From Bisbaumannia salifodinae (GTDB lineage: Bacteria > Pseudomonadota > Gammaproteobacteria > Pseudomonadales > Halomonadaceae): DNA of 64,000 nucleotides. The notes beneath the pieces are model-generated. The model had not been told where the DNA came from, did no database searches, and worked only from the letters and a program-made list of their open reading frames with translations. The position numbers were made by a program, and so were the translations under genes. This document shows, one piece after another, positions 7,557 through 17,117 of the stretch (position 1 is its first letter; every line of letters begins with the position of its first letter). The DNA is taken from the NCBI RefSeq assembly GCF_039522585.1, contig NZ_BAAADR010000001.1. One strand, 5' to 3'.

Positions 7557-7796
7557 TCAGTGCAGGGTCGCCGGCAACGCCTGGACCTCTTCCTCGTCCC
7601 CTTCCACCAGATGACTGCGCGACAGGGCATGATCGATCATCTCCTGTGCCACCTCGAAGCGGGCGCGGCGCAGCAGCTCGGCGGCCTCCTCGGAGAAGCG
7701 GATCCTCACCAGAGGCTCGCCCTCTCCCTCAGCGCTGCGTAGCACGATCTCGCCATCGGCGAGCTCGACGATTTCCAGGACTGCGGTATCGGACAC
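7557..7796 (-). CDS. Small acidic conserved-type protein of unknown function
   Basis: A 79-residue cytoplasmic protein starting at GTG (7794-7796) with a near-ideal GAGGAGG five bases upstream, which decides the start over the longer frame to 7835. It has a beta-rich first half (VLEIVELADGEIVLRSAEG, LVRIRFS) and a helical second half (EEAAELLRRARFEVAQEMIDHAL), then an acidic tail. I do not recognise a named family. It is isolated between two terminators on the minus strand, upstream of the GIY-YIG-like gene. Confidence 0.65.
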   Translation of the reverse strand: MSDTAVLEIVELADGEIVLRSAEGEGEPLVRIRFSEEAAELLRRARFEVAQEMIDHALSRSHLVEGDEEEVQALPATLH

Positions 7797-7827
7797 CCGA
7801 ACCTCCTCAATTCGATAACAATAGAAA

Positions 7828-7852
7828 GCGGCCATGGCAAATCCATGGCCGC
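7828..7852 (-). terminator. Rho-independent terminator after ybiT
   Basis: A perfect 10-bp stem (GCGGCCATGG / CCATGGCCGC) with a five-base loop, followed on the minus strand by TTTCTATTGTT. It lies between ybiT and the small gene at 7557-7796. A second inverted repeat, GTCGCTAC/GTAGCGAC, is nearer the ybiT stop (7857-7892). Confidence 0.75.
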
Positions 7853-7923
7853 TAACGTCGCTACTAGCCTAACATTGTGGCTCGGTAGCGACTAGCGGCA
7901 ATCTCCCGGGGCGGAGGCGCCCG

Positions 7924-9516
<1,593 letters not shown>

Positions 9517-9657
9517 GGATAAGGGTCCGGTCGATGCATAGAGGGCCGCGATTGTACCGGTTATGGCCGCCCGACACACCGGGGAGCGCCCTATACAAGG
9601 CTATCGCGACTGGAATGGCTGAGGGCGCCCTTCAGGCATGCCAGCCGCGCGAGCCCG

Positions 9658-10116
9658 CTACCACTCCTGGCTGGTCTCGCGCAGGGCGGGCAGCAGTGCC
9701 TTGAACTCCTTGAGACACCCGGCGAGCTCCCGGGCCAGGGGCTCGCCGGCAGAGGCGGCGATCAGGCCGCCCGCCGCCTCGCGTCGGGCCGCCCCCTCGA
9801 CCCCATGCAGGGCCTCGAGGCGCACCAGCAGCACCGCCAGCCAGCTCTCGGGACGCTCGGCCAGGGCCCGCAACTGGGTCAGCTCCGCCACGGGCTCGTC
9901 GCCATCGAGCAGTTCGCGCCAGTCGTGGTGCTCTAGGCGAGCATGCTCGGTGACCTCCCGCAGCAGCGAATTCAGCGCCAGCTCCAGGGTCGCCAGGGCG
10001 CCCTCCTCCAAGGCGCGCCGCCGCGCCTCCTCATGCTCATCGACCTCGGCCGGCGGCTGAGTCAGCAGCAGTTCGGCCTGGTAGAGCAATTGATTGGTAC
10101 GGCCCGCCGGTGTCAT
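9658..10116 (-). CDS. DUF6586-like cytoplasmic protein
   Basis: A 152-residue, mostly helical, acidic protein beginning MTPAGRTNQLLYQAELLL and ending ALRETSQEW. The opening (TNQLLYQAEL) resembles the DUF6586 proteins of pseudomonads, whose function is not known. The ATG at 10114-10116 overlaps the stop of the mini-ORF upstream in an ATGA arrangement, so translation is probably coupled to what precedes it, including topA. A longer in-frame reading to 10242 runs through the topA tail copies and is rejected. Confidence 0.65.
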   Translation of the reverse strand: MTPAGRTNQLLYQAELLLTQPPAEVDEHEEARRRALEEGALATLELALNSLLREVTEHARLEHHDWRELLDGDEPVAELTQLRALAERPESWLAVLLVRLEALHGVEGAARREAAGGLIAASAGEPLARELAGCLKEFKALLPALRETSQEW

Positions 10117-10205
10117 AGGTGCTCGCCCTCCACCCGCCACTTGCCGCCCTCGAAAAAGGTGGCCTTCCAGCCGCTGGCCTTGCCGCTCTTCTCGGTCAGG
10201 GTCAT
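10113..10205 (-). CDS. Mini-ORF 2: 30-codon duplicate of the topA C-terminal tail
   Basis: It starts with the ATG at 10203-10205, which overlaps the stop of mini-ORF 1 (ATGA), and its own TGA overlaps the ATG of the DUF6586-like gene (ATGA). The peptide contains GKASGWKATF and EGGKW, the same words as the end of TopA. It looks like a duplicated tail that kept an open frame. Whether it is translated is unknown. Confidence 0.35.
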   Translation of the reverse strand: MTLTEKSGKASGWKATFFEGGKWRVEGEHL

Positions 10206-10276
10206 TTGCGCTTGTCCCCCACCTGCCACTTGCCGCTCTCAAAGGCAGCCTTGCCGCCCTTCTCGGTCAGGGTCAT
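10202..10276 (-). CDS. Mini-ORF 1: 24-codon duplicate of the topA C-terminal tail
   Basis: Its ATG (10274-10276) overlaps the topA stop (ATGA), and it ends in KWQVGDKRK, very close to the true TopA end KWQVEDKRK. It has a shorter middle than TopA or mini-ORF 2, lacking the SGWKAT segment. Possibly only a remnant, but the frame and start/stop overlaps are intact. Confidence 0.35.
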   Translation of the reverse strand: MTLTEKGGKAAFESGKWQVGDKRK

Positions 10277-12900
10277 TTGCGCTTGTCCTCCACCTGCCAC
10301 TTGCCGCCCTCGAAGGTGGCCTTCCAGCCGCTGGCCTTGCCGCCCTCCTCGGTCATCACGTACTGACTCTTGGTCTTGCGGGAGAAGCGGATCTGCGCCG
10401 GGCGACCATCCGGGTCTTCGCTGGGCGCCTTGAGCAGGAAGTGATACTTCTCGGGCAGTTCTTCGGCATGAGCCTTGAGCTCGCGCACCAGGGGCGGGCG
10501 GGTCTCGCGATTCTTGGGGAACTGGCTGGCGGCCAGGAAGAGGCCGCTGGCACCGTCGCGCAGCACATAGTGGTCATCGACCTTCTGGCAGGCCAGCTCC
10601 GGCATGGGGATCGGGTCCATCTTCGGCGGCGCCACCTCGCCGCTCTTGAGCAGCTTGCGGGTGTTCTTGCACTCGTCGTTGGTGCAACCGAAGTACTTGC
10701 CGAAGCGACCGCTCTTGAGCTGCATCTCGGAACCGCACTTGTCACACTCGATCACTGGCCCCTCGTAGCCCTTGATGCGGAACTTGCCCTGCTCCACCTC
10801 GTGACCGTCGCAGTCCGGGCTGTTGCCGCAGATATGCAACTTGCGGGTCTCGTCGATCAGGTAGCTGTCCATGGCGGTGCCGCATTTGCCACAGCGATGC
10901 TTGGCGCGCAGCGCCTCGGTCTCGGCCTCCTCGTCGGCATCGGCGGCCACCGCCTCCTCGCCGGGGATCAGGTCGATGGTGGTCTTGCAGCGCTCCTTGG
11001 GCGGCAGGTTATAGCCGGAGCAGCCCAGGAAGACCCCCGTGGAAGCGGTGCGGATCTGCATCTTGCGACCGCAGCTGGGGCAGTCGATATCGGTGGGCAC
11101 CGGCTGGTTGGGACGCATGCCATCGTCGCTCTCGGCCCGCTCCAGCTGACGCTTGAAGTCGGCATAGAAGGCGTCGAGGAGTTCCCGCCAGTTGCGCTCG
11201 CCCTCGGCCACCTGGTCGAGGCTGTCCTCCATCCGCGCGGTAAAGGAGAAGTCCATCAGGTCGCGGAAGGACTCCGCCAGGCGGTCGGTGACGATATCGC
11301 CGAGTTTCTCCGCGTAGAAGCGGCGGTTCTCCAGCTTGACGTAGCCGCGCTCCTGAATGGTGGAGATGATCGCCGCATAGGTGGAGGGGCGGCCGATGCC
11401 GCGCTTCTCCAGCTCGCGCACCAGGCTGGCCTCGGTGAAGCGTGCCGGCGGCTTGGTGAAGTGCTGCTGGGGATCCAGGGTCACCAGGTCGAGCGGCGTC
11501 CCCTTGGCCAGGTCCGGCAGCGACTGGTCCTCCTGCTTGCCGGCAGGCTTCATCACCCGGGTATAGCCGTCGAACTTGAGCACCCGGCCCTTGGCCTTGA
11601 GTTCGTAGCCCTGGGTCTCGACGGTCAGGGTGCTGGAGAGATACTCCGCCGGGGTCATCTGACAGGCCACGAACTGACGCCAGATCAGTTCATAGAGCCG
11701 CTCGGCATCGCGCTCCATGCCAGAAAGGTCGGTGGCCTTGCGGGTCACCTCGGAGGGGCGGATCGCCTCGTGGGCCTCCTGGGCCCCTTCCTTGCTGGCA
11801 TAGCGATTGGGCGACTCGGGCAAGTAACGCGCCCCGAACTCCTCGGTGATATAGTCCCGGGCGCTGGCCACCGCATCCTGGGAGAGGTTGGTGGAGTCGG
11901 TCCGCATATAGGTGATATAGCCCGCCTCGTAGAGGCGCTGGGCCAGGGTCATGGTCTTCTTCACCGAGAAGCCCAGGCGAGCGCTGGCGGCCTGCTGCAG
12001 GGTCGAGGTAATAAAGGGCGCGTTGGGCTTGGAGCGGGTCGGCTTGTCCTCCCGGGCGGTAATCGCCAGGCTTGCCTTGCGCAGCGCCGCGATGCGCTCC
12101 AGGGTCTCCGCCTCGGAGGTGGGGCGGAAGGCCTTGCCGTCCTGACGCACCAGCTCGAAACGGATCGGCGCCTGTCCCTCGGCGGCCAGGTCGGCATGCA
12201 CGTCCCAGAACTCCTCCGGCACGAAGGCGCGGATCTCCCGCTCCCGCTCGACGATCAGGCGCACCGCCACCGACTGCACGCGGCCGGCGGAGAGGCCCCT
12301 GGCCACCTTGTTCCAGAGCAGCGGCGAGACCATGAACCCCACCACCCGATCGAGGAAGCGCCGCGCCTGCTGGGCCTCGACCCGCTCCATCTGCAGCTTG
12401 CCGGGGTCCTTGAAGGCCTCCTGGATGGCGTTCTTGGTGATCTCGTTGAACACCACCCGCTTGTAGCGGGACGCATCGCCGCCGATGGTCTCCTTGAGGT
12501 GCCAGGCGATGGCCTCCCCCTCGCGATCCAAGTCGGTCGCGAGATAGACGGCATCGGCCTTCTCGGCCTGCTTCTTGAGCTCGGCGACCACCTTCTCCTT
12601 GCCGGGCAGCACCTCGTAACGGGCCTCCCAGCCATGCTCCGGGTCGATGCCCATGCGCCGGATCAGTTGATCCCAGGCCTTGCGTTTCTTGTAGGTGGCC
12701 TTCTCCTCCGGCGACATCTTGCGGGTCGCCGCCGCCTGGCGGGCGCGCTCCTTGGGATCCGTGGCACCCTTGCCGGAGCCGCTGGTCGGCAGATCACGAA
12801 TATGCCCCACGCTCGACTTAACGACGAAGTCGTTGCCGAGATACTTATTGATCGTCTTGGCCTTGGCCGGTGACTCGACGATGACCAGTGACTTGCCCAT
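10273..12900 (-). CDS. topA: DNA topoisomerase I
   Basis: An 875-residue type IA topoisomerase that relaxes negative supercoils. The TOPRIM start KSLVIVESPAKAKTI, the DREGEAIAWHL motif, the LSAGRVQSVAVRLI region and the active-site Tyr in GYITYMRTDSTNLS (about residue 330) are all present. The C-terminus carries Cys4-type modules, CPSCGRKM...GCSGY, CGKCGTAM...CGN and CDKCGSEM...CTNDEC, then a basic tail. The ATG at 12898-12900 has GGAG upstream; the frame stays open to 13059 without family similarity. The 3' end is duplicated twice downstream. It is divergent from pyk across a 357-base region. Confidence 0.95.
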   Translation of the reverse strand: MGKSLVIVESPAKAKTINKYLGNDFVVKSSVGHIRDLPTSGSGKGATDPKERARQAAATRKMSPEEKATYKKRKAWDQLIRRMGIDPEHGWEARYEVLPGKEKVVAELKKQAEKADAVYLATDLDREGEAIAWHLKETIGGDASRYKRVVFNEITKNAIQEAFKDPGKLQMERVEAQQARRFLDRVVGFMVSPLLWNKVARGLSAGRVQSVAVRLIVEREREIRAFVPEEFWDVHADLAAEGQAPIRFELVRQDGKAFRPTSEAETLERIAALRKASLAITAREDKPTRSKPNAPFITSTLQQAASARLGFSVKKTMTLAQRLYEAGYITYMRTDSTNLSQDAVASARDYITEEFGARYLPESPNRYASKEGAQEAHEAIRPSEVTRKATDLSGMERDAERLYELIWRQFVACQMTPAEYLSSTLTVETQGYELKAKGRVLKFDGYTRVMKPAGKQEDQSLPDLAKGTPLDLVTLDPQQHFTKPPARFTEASLVRELEKRGIGRPSTYAAIISTIQERGYVKLENRRFYAEKLGDIVTDRLAESFRDLMDFSFTARMEDSLDQVAEGERNWRELLDAFYADFKRQLERAESDDGMRPNQPVPTDIDCPSCGRKMQIRTASTGVFLGCSGYNLPPKERCKTTIDLIPGEEAVAADADEEAETEALRAKHRCGKCGTAMDSYLIDETRKLHICGNSPDCDGHEVEQGKFRIKGYEGPVIECDKCGSEMQLKSGRFGKYFGCTNDECKNTRKLLKSGEVAPPKMDPIPMPELACQKVDDHYVLRDGASGLFLAASQFPKNRETRPPLVRELKAHAEELPEKYHFLLKAPSEDPDGRPAQIRFSRKTKSQYVMTEEGGKASGWKATFEGGKWQVEDKRK

Positions 12901-13257
12901 AGTGCTCCACTTTCTATGTGCCCGAGACCGGAGGGTCCCGGCATCGATCCCTCGCCGAAGGGCTCTTCGACGGAAAAATGCGCTTACCCTACCCCAGCCG
13001 GCCCCTTCACGCCAGGCCCGCCGCTTTCTGAACCTAGCCCCCGGAATCGGGCCAGGCAAGCGGCGGACGATGTCACCTCATCGTCATCCATTCGTTACAG
13101 ACTCCCCCGGCACCCGCTGAGAGGCCCTTTTCACCGAGCGTCGAGCATGGTCTACTGTGATGTAGTAAAATCACTACATCACAATCATCGAGAATGACGG
13201 CGGTCCCGGCCAAGGTGCCCAGACCCCACCCCACGCAGATTCCAGAGGAGTCCTACC
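12901..13257. other. Divergent intergenic region between topA and pyk
   Basis: No gene supported. The topA-proximal half (to about 13120) is GC-rich. The pyk-proximal part holds the 28-base palindrome at 13156-13183 and a possible -10 TAAAAT at 13166-13171 inside it. The pyk ribosome site GAGGAG is at about 13245. No clear topA promoter was found. Confidence 0.5.
13156..13183 (+). promoter_or_regulatory. Perfect 28-bp palindromic operator upstream of pyk, HexR-like
   Basis: TGTGATGTAGT and ACTACATCACA form a perfect 11-bp inverted repeat around AAAATC. The core TGTAGT-N6-ACTACA resembles the published binding pattern of HexR, the RpiR-family repressor of central sugar metabolism, for which pyruvate kinase genes are targets in several gammaproteobacteria. 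The site covers a TAAAAT that could be the pyk -10 box, consistent with repression. The assignment to HexR is inference. Confidence 0.65.
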
Positions 13258-14712
13258 ATGTCGATCGCCCATCCCCCCCTGCGCCGCACCAAGATCGTCG
13301 CCACCCTGGGTCCCGCCAGCGACCGGGAGGGCGTCCTCGAGGCGATGATCGACGCCGGCGTCGACGTGGTACGCCTCAACTTCTCCCACGGCACCGCCGA
13401 CGACCACCGTCGGCGCCTGCAGGCGGTGCGCGAGATCGCCGCGCGCCTCGGCAAGAGCGTCGCCGCCCTCGGCGACCTCCAGGGCCCCAAGATCCGCATC
13501 GCCCGCTTCACTGATGGCGCCGTGACCCTCGACGACGGCCAGGCCTTCGTCCTCGACATGGCCATGGACACCGAGGCGGGTACCGCCGAGCGGGTCGGTT
13601 GCGACTACAAGGACCTCGCCGGCGACGTCGCCGTGGGTGACGTCCTGCTCCTCGACGATGGCCGCCTGGTGCTGGAAGTGACCCGCATCGACGGCCCCGA
13701 GGTGCACACCACCGTGACCGTCGGCGGGCGGTTGTCCAACAACAAGGGCATCAACAAGCAGGGCGGCGGCCTCTCCGCCGCGGCCCTCACCGACAAGGAC
13801 AAGGCCGACCTCAAGACCGCCATCGACATCGGCGTCGACTACCTGGCGGTGTCCTTCCCGCGCAGCGCCGCCGATATGCAGGAGGCCCGCGAACTGCTCG
13901 GCGAAGCAGGCAAGGAAATCGGCCTGGTGGCCAAGGTCGAGCGTGCCGAGGCGGTGGCCGACCCGGAGACCCTGGACGGCATCATCCGCGCCTCCGAGGC
14001 GGTGATGGTGGCCCGCGGCGACCTCGGCGTGGAGATCGGCGACGCCCAACTGATCGGCGTGCAGAAGCGCATCATCAGCCGCGCCCGCAAGCTCAACCGG
14101 GCGGTGATCACCGCCACCCAGATGATGGAGTCGATGATCAGCGCGCCGCTGCCCACCCGCGCCGAGGTGTTCGACGTGGCCAACGCCGTGCTCGACGGCA
14201 CCGACGCGGTGATGCTCTCCGCCGAGACTGCCGCCGGCGACTACCCGGTGGAGACCATCGAGGCGATGCACCGCCTGTGCCTGGGCGCCGAGCGCGAGCG
14301 CACCGCCCAGGAGTCGGGGCACCGCATCCACGAGGGCTTCTCAAAGGTCGACGAGGCGGTGGCCCTGTCGGCCATGTATGCCGCCAACCACCTGGAAGGG
14401 GTCGCCGGCATCGCCTGCATGACCGCCACCGGCTATACGCCGCTGATCGCCTCGCGCATCCGCTCCGGCCTGCCCATCATCGGCCTGGCCCATAGCCCCA
14501 TCGCCCAGCGCCGCATGGCCCTCTATCGGGGCGTGGTCTCGGTGTTCTTCGACACCAGTGAGATGACCCCCACCGAGCTCAATGCCCGCGCCCTGGACGA
14601 GCTCCGGGCCCGCGGCATCGCCGGCCCCGGCGACCAGGTGATCCTGACCCGCGGCGACCATATGAACGCCCATGGCGGCACCAATACCCTGAAGATCCTG
14701 ACCGTCCAGTAA
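13258..14712 (+). CDS. pyk: Pyruvate kinase (type II-like)
   Basis: A 484-residue enzyme converting phosphoenolpyruvate and ADP to pyruvate and ATP. It opens with RRTKIVATLGPASD, has VRLNFSHG, GDLQGPKIR, the catalytic Lys region GLVAKVERAEA, the metal-binding VMVARGDLGVEI and the ITATQMMESMI motif. The C-terminal regulatory domain is complete and ends HGGTNTLKILTVQ. The ATG at 13258 has GAGGAG upstream. It is followed 19 bases later by mgsA on the same strand, and a HexR-like palindrome lies in front, so control by Entner-Doudoroff intermediates is plausible. Confidence 0.95.
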   Translation: MSIAHPPLRRTKIVATLGPASDREGVLEAMIDAGVDVVRLNFSHGTADDHRRRLQAVREIAARLGKSVAALGDLQGPKIRIARFTDGAVTLDDGQAFVLDMAMDTEAGTAERVGCDYKDLAGDVAVGDVLLLDDGRLVLEVTRIDGPEVHTTVTVGGRLSNNKGINKQGGGLSAAALTDKDKADLKTAIDIGVDYLAVSFPRSAADMQEARELLGEAGKEIGLVAKVERAEAVADPETLDGIIRASEAVMVARGDLGVEIGDAQLIGVQKRIISRARKLNRAVITATQMMESMISAPLPTRAEVFDVANAVLDGTDAVMLSAETAAGDYPVETIEAMHRLCLGAERERTAQESGHRIHEGFSKVDEAVALSAMYAANHLEGVAGIACMTATGYTPLIASRIRSGLPIIGLAHSPIAQRRMALYRGVVSVFFDTSEMTPTELNARALDELRARGIAGPGDQVILTRGDHMNAHGGTNTLKILTVQ

Positions 14713-14731
14713 GCGAGCGAGAGGAGGCCCC

Positions 14732-15205
14732 ATGAGCGAATCCCGTCCCCGCCAGGCGCGCCGGCGCCGGCTACCCGAGCGCAAGCGCATCGCCCTGATC
14801 GCCCACGACGGCAAGAAAGAGGAGCTGCTGGCCTGGGCCGAGCGCTGGCGCGACACCCTGGCCCAACACGAGCTGCTGGGTACCGGTACCACCGCACGGC
14901 GGGTCGCCGAGCGGCTGGGGCTGGAGGTAGAGGGAGTGATGAGCGGCCCCCTGGGGGGCGACCAGCAGATCGGTGCACGCATCACCGAGCAGCGACTGGA
15001 CCTGCTGGTGTTCTTGTGGGACCCCTTCGCTCCCCAGCCCCATGACCCGGACGTCAAGGCGCTGCTGCGCCTGGCGGCGCTGTGGAACGTGCCGGTGGCC
15101 TGCAATATGGCCAGCGCCGACTTCCTGCTGAGTTCGCCACGACTGGCCGAGGCGGTCGATATCGAGATCCCCGACGCCGACGACTGGATTAGCTCGCGAA
15201 GCTGA
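14732..15205 (+). CDS. mgsA: Methylglyoxal synthase
   Basis: A 157-residue protein with a basic N-terminal extension and the MgsA core: RIALIAHDGKKEELL, GTGTTARRV, SGPLGGDQQIG (phosphate/catalytic loop), LVFLWDPF and PVACNMASADFLL. It turns dihydroxyacetone phosphate into methylglyoxal and phosphate, a bypass that relieves triose phosphate build-up. Its place directly behind pyk, at the other end of lower glycolysis, makes a shared transcript likely. The hairpin at 15237-15262 ends the unit. Confidence 0.93.
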   Translation: MSESRPRQARRRRLPERKRIALIAHDGKKEELLAWAERWRDTLAQHELLGTGTTARRVAERLGLEVEGVMSGPLGGDQQIGARITEQRLDLLVFLWDPFAPQPHDPDVKALLRLAALWNVPVACNMASADFLLSSPRLAEAVDIEIPDADDWISSRS

Positions 15206-15236
15206 AGAACGCCCGCCACGGCGGCGTAAAGCAATA

Positions 15237-15262
15237 CGAAGGGCGCCCCGTGGCGCCCTTCG
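15237..15262. terminator. Bidirectional terminator between mgsA and pycB
   Basis: An 11-bp stem, CGAAGGGCGCC/GGCGCCCTTCG, with a four-base loop between the convergent genes. Confidence 0.75.
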
Positions 15263-15290
15263 CTGGTTTCACAGCAGCCATCCCGTCGTA

Positions 15291-17105
15291 TCACGCCTCC
15301 CCGACGATCTCCACCAGCACCTCCCCCGGGGTGACCCGATCGCCCCGGACCACATGCACGGCGCCGACCCGGCCGGCCAGGCGCGCATGCACCTCGGTCT
15401 CCATCTTCATCGCCTCGGTGATCAGGATCGCCTGCCCCTCCTCGACCCGCTGGCCGACGCCCACCAGCACCTCGACGATGGTCCCCGGCATGGCGGTGGT
15501 CACATGTCCGGCGGTGGTGGCCCGGGCACGGGGCGCGGCGGTCGGGGCCGGCTGGCTGGCCCGCGGCTCGAAGACCACCGCCTCGGGCATGCCGTCCAGG
15601 CTCAGGTAGACCTGGCGACGCCCGCCCACGTCGCGCCCCACCCCGGTGATCTGCACCTCATAGGACTCGCCGTGCACGTCGATCACGAAATCGGTGGGCG
15701 GCGCCTCGGCCACCGGGCGGCGCGCGGTGCCGGCCTCCTCCAGGGACTCGGGCACCAGGCTGCCCTCCCGGCGCCCGACCAGGAAGTCGCGGCCGATATC
15801 GGGGAAGAGCGCGAAGGTCAGCAGGTCCTCCTCGCTCTCGGCCAGGTCGCCGATGGCCTCCCGCAAGCGCGGCAGCTCCGCCGGCAGCTGGTCCGCCGGC
15901 CGCCCCTGGGCCACCGGCTGATTGCCCACGGCGCGGCTGCGCAGGGCCTCGTCCACCGGCCCCGGCGCCCGACCATAGCCCCCCAGCAGGTAGCGCTTCA
16001 CCTCATTGGTGATCGCCTTGTAGCGCTCGCCGCTGAGTACGTTCATCACCGCCTGGCTGGCGACGATCTGGGAGTTGGGGGTCACCAGGGGCGGATAGCC
16101 CAGCTCGGCACGCACCCGGGGGATCTCCTCGAACACCTCCTGGATCCGCGACAGGGCGTTCTGCTCGCGCAGCTGATTGGCCAGGTTGGACATCATGCCG
16201 CCGGGAACCTGGTTGAGCTGTACGCCGATATCCTCCCGGGTGAACTCGCTCTCGAAGCGGGCATACTTGGTGCGCACCCCGCGCAGGGTCTCGCCCACGC
16301 GACGAATCGCCGCCAGGTCCAGGCCGGTGTCCTGGGGCGTCTCCTGCAGGGCCGCCACCAGCGCCTCGCTGGCTGGGTGGCTGGTGCCGCCGGCGAAGGC
16401 GCCGCTGCAGGTATCCAGATGGCGGCAGCCCGCCTCCACCGCCTTGAGGTGGCACATGGCGGCGAGCCCCGAAGTGGCATGGGTATGCAGGTGCACCGGC
16501 ACCTCCAGGGCATCCACCAGGGCCGCCACCAGCTCGTAGGTGGCGTAGGGCGTGAGCAGCCCGGCCATGTCCTTGATGGCGATGGAGTCGGCCCCCATGG
16601 CCACCAGTTGCTTGGCATCGGCGACGAAGCTGGCCCGATCATGCACCGGGCTCACCGTGTAGCAGAGCGCCGCCTGGGCGTGCTTGCCGCTGGCCTTGAC
16701 CGCGGCCAGGGGCACCTCCAGGTTGCGGAAATCGTTCAAGGAGTCGAAGAGGCGGAAGATATCGATGCCCCCCGCCGCGGCCCGGGCCACGAAGGCCTCC
16801 ACCACGTCGTCGGCATAGTGACGATAGCCCACCAGGTTCTGGCCGCGCAGCAGCATCTGCAAGGGCGTCCTGGGCAGCGCCGCCTTGAGGCGATGCAGCC
16901 GCTCCCAGGGGTCCTCCTTGAGGAAGCGCACGCAGGCATCGAAGGTCGCCCCACCCCACACCTCCAGGGCGTGGAAACCGATGGCATCCAGCTCGGGGCA
17001 AGCCGGCAGCATGTCCTCGGTGCGCAGCCGGGTGGCGATCAGCGACTGATGGCCGTCGCGCAGCACCACCTCGGTCAACCGCACCGGGTCGTTGGATTCA
17101 CTCAT
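15291..17105 (-). CDS. pycB: Pyruvate carboxylase subunit B (carboxyltransferase and biotin carrier), OadA-like
   Basis: 604 residues. The N-terminal carboxyltransferase barrel has TEVVLRDGHQS, the metal and carboxyl-lysine segment SIAIKDMAGLL, and HLHTHATSG. The PYC_OADA domain lies in the middle. The C-terminal biotinyl domain (from about residue 530) has the biotinylation site EAMKMET. With the biotin carboxylase encoded just upstream it should form the two-subunit pyruvate carboxylase of pseudomonads that makes oxaloacetate; the same architecture serves as the oxaloacetate decarboxylase alpha chain, but no beta/gamma membrane subunits are present here. It starts 12 bases after the end of pycA. 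Confidence 0.9.
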   Translation of the reverse strand: MSESNDPVRLTEVVLRDGHQSLIATRLRTEDMLPACPELDAIGFHALEVWGGATFDACVRFLKEDPWERLHRLKAALPRTPLQMLLRGQNLVGYRHYADDVVEAFVARAAAGGIDIFRLFDSLNDFRNLEVPLAAVKASGKHAQAALCYTVSPVHDRASFVADAKQLVAMGADSIAIKDMAGLLTPYATYELVAALVDALEVPVHLHTHATSGLAAMCHLKAVEAGCRHLDTCSGAFAGGTSHPASEALVAALQETPQDTGLDLAAIRRVGETLRGVRTKYARFESEFTREDIGVQLNQVPGGMMSNLANQLREQNALSRIQEVFEEIPRVRAELGYPPLVTPNSQIVASQAVMNVLSGERYKAITNEVKRYLLGGYGRAPGPVDEALRSRAVGNQPVAQGRPADQLPAELPRLREAIGDLAESEEDLLTFALFPDIGRDFLVGRREGSLVPESLEEAGTARRPVAEAPPTDFVIDVHGESYEVQITGVGRDVGGRRQVYLSLDGMPEAVVFEPRASQPAPTAAPRARATTAGHVTTAMPGTIVEVLVGVGQRVEEGQAILITEAMKMETEVHARLAGRVGAVHVVRGDRVTPGEVLVEIVGEA

Positions 17106-17117
17106 TCGTCTCTGTCC

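Larger units (their letters stand above)
10113..10320 (-). repeat. Three tandem copies of the topA 3' end
   Basis: The last part of topA is followed by two further copies, with shared blocks reading GGCAAGTGGC and GACAAGCGCAAATGACC on the minus strand. Copy spacing is 71 bases for the first extra copy and about 89 for the second, and the copies differ by small deletions and substitutions. All junctions sit at an ATGACC motif, which creates the chain of overlapping stop and start codons. Confidence 0.85.

Noticed and set aside
9943..12873. A plus-strand open frame of 976 codons over topA
   Set aside because: Antisense of topA in GC-rich DNA; no motif or ribosome site.
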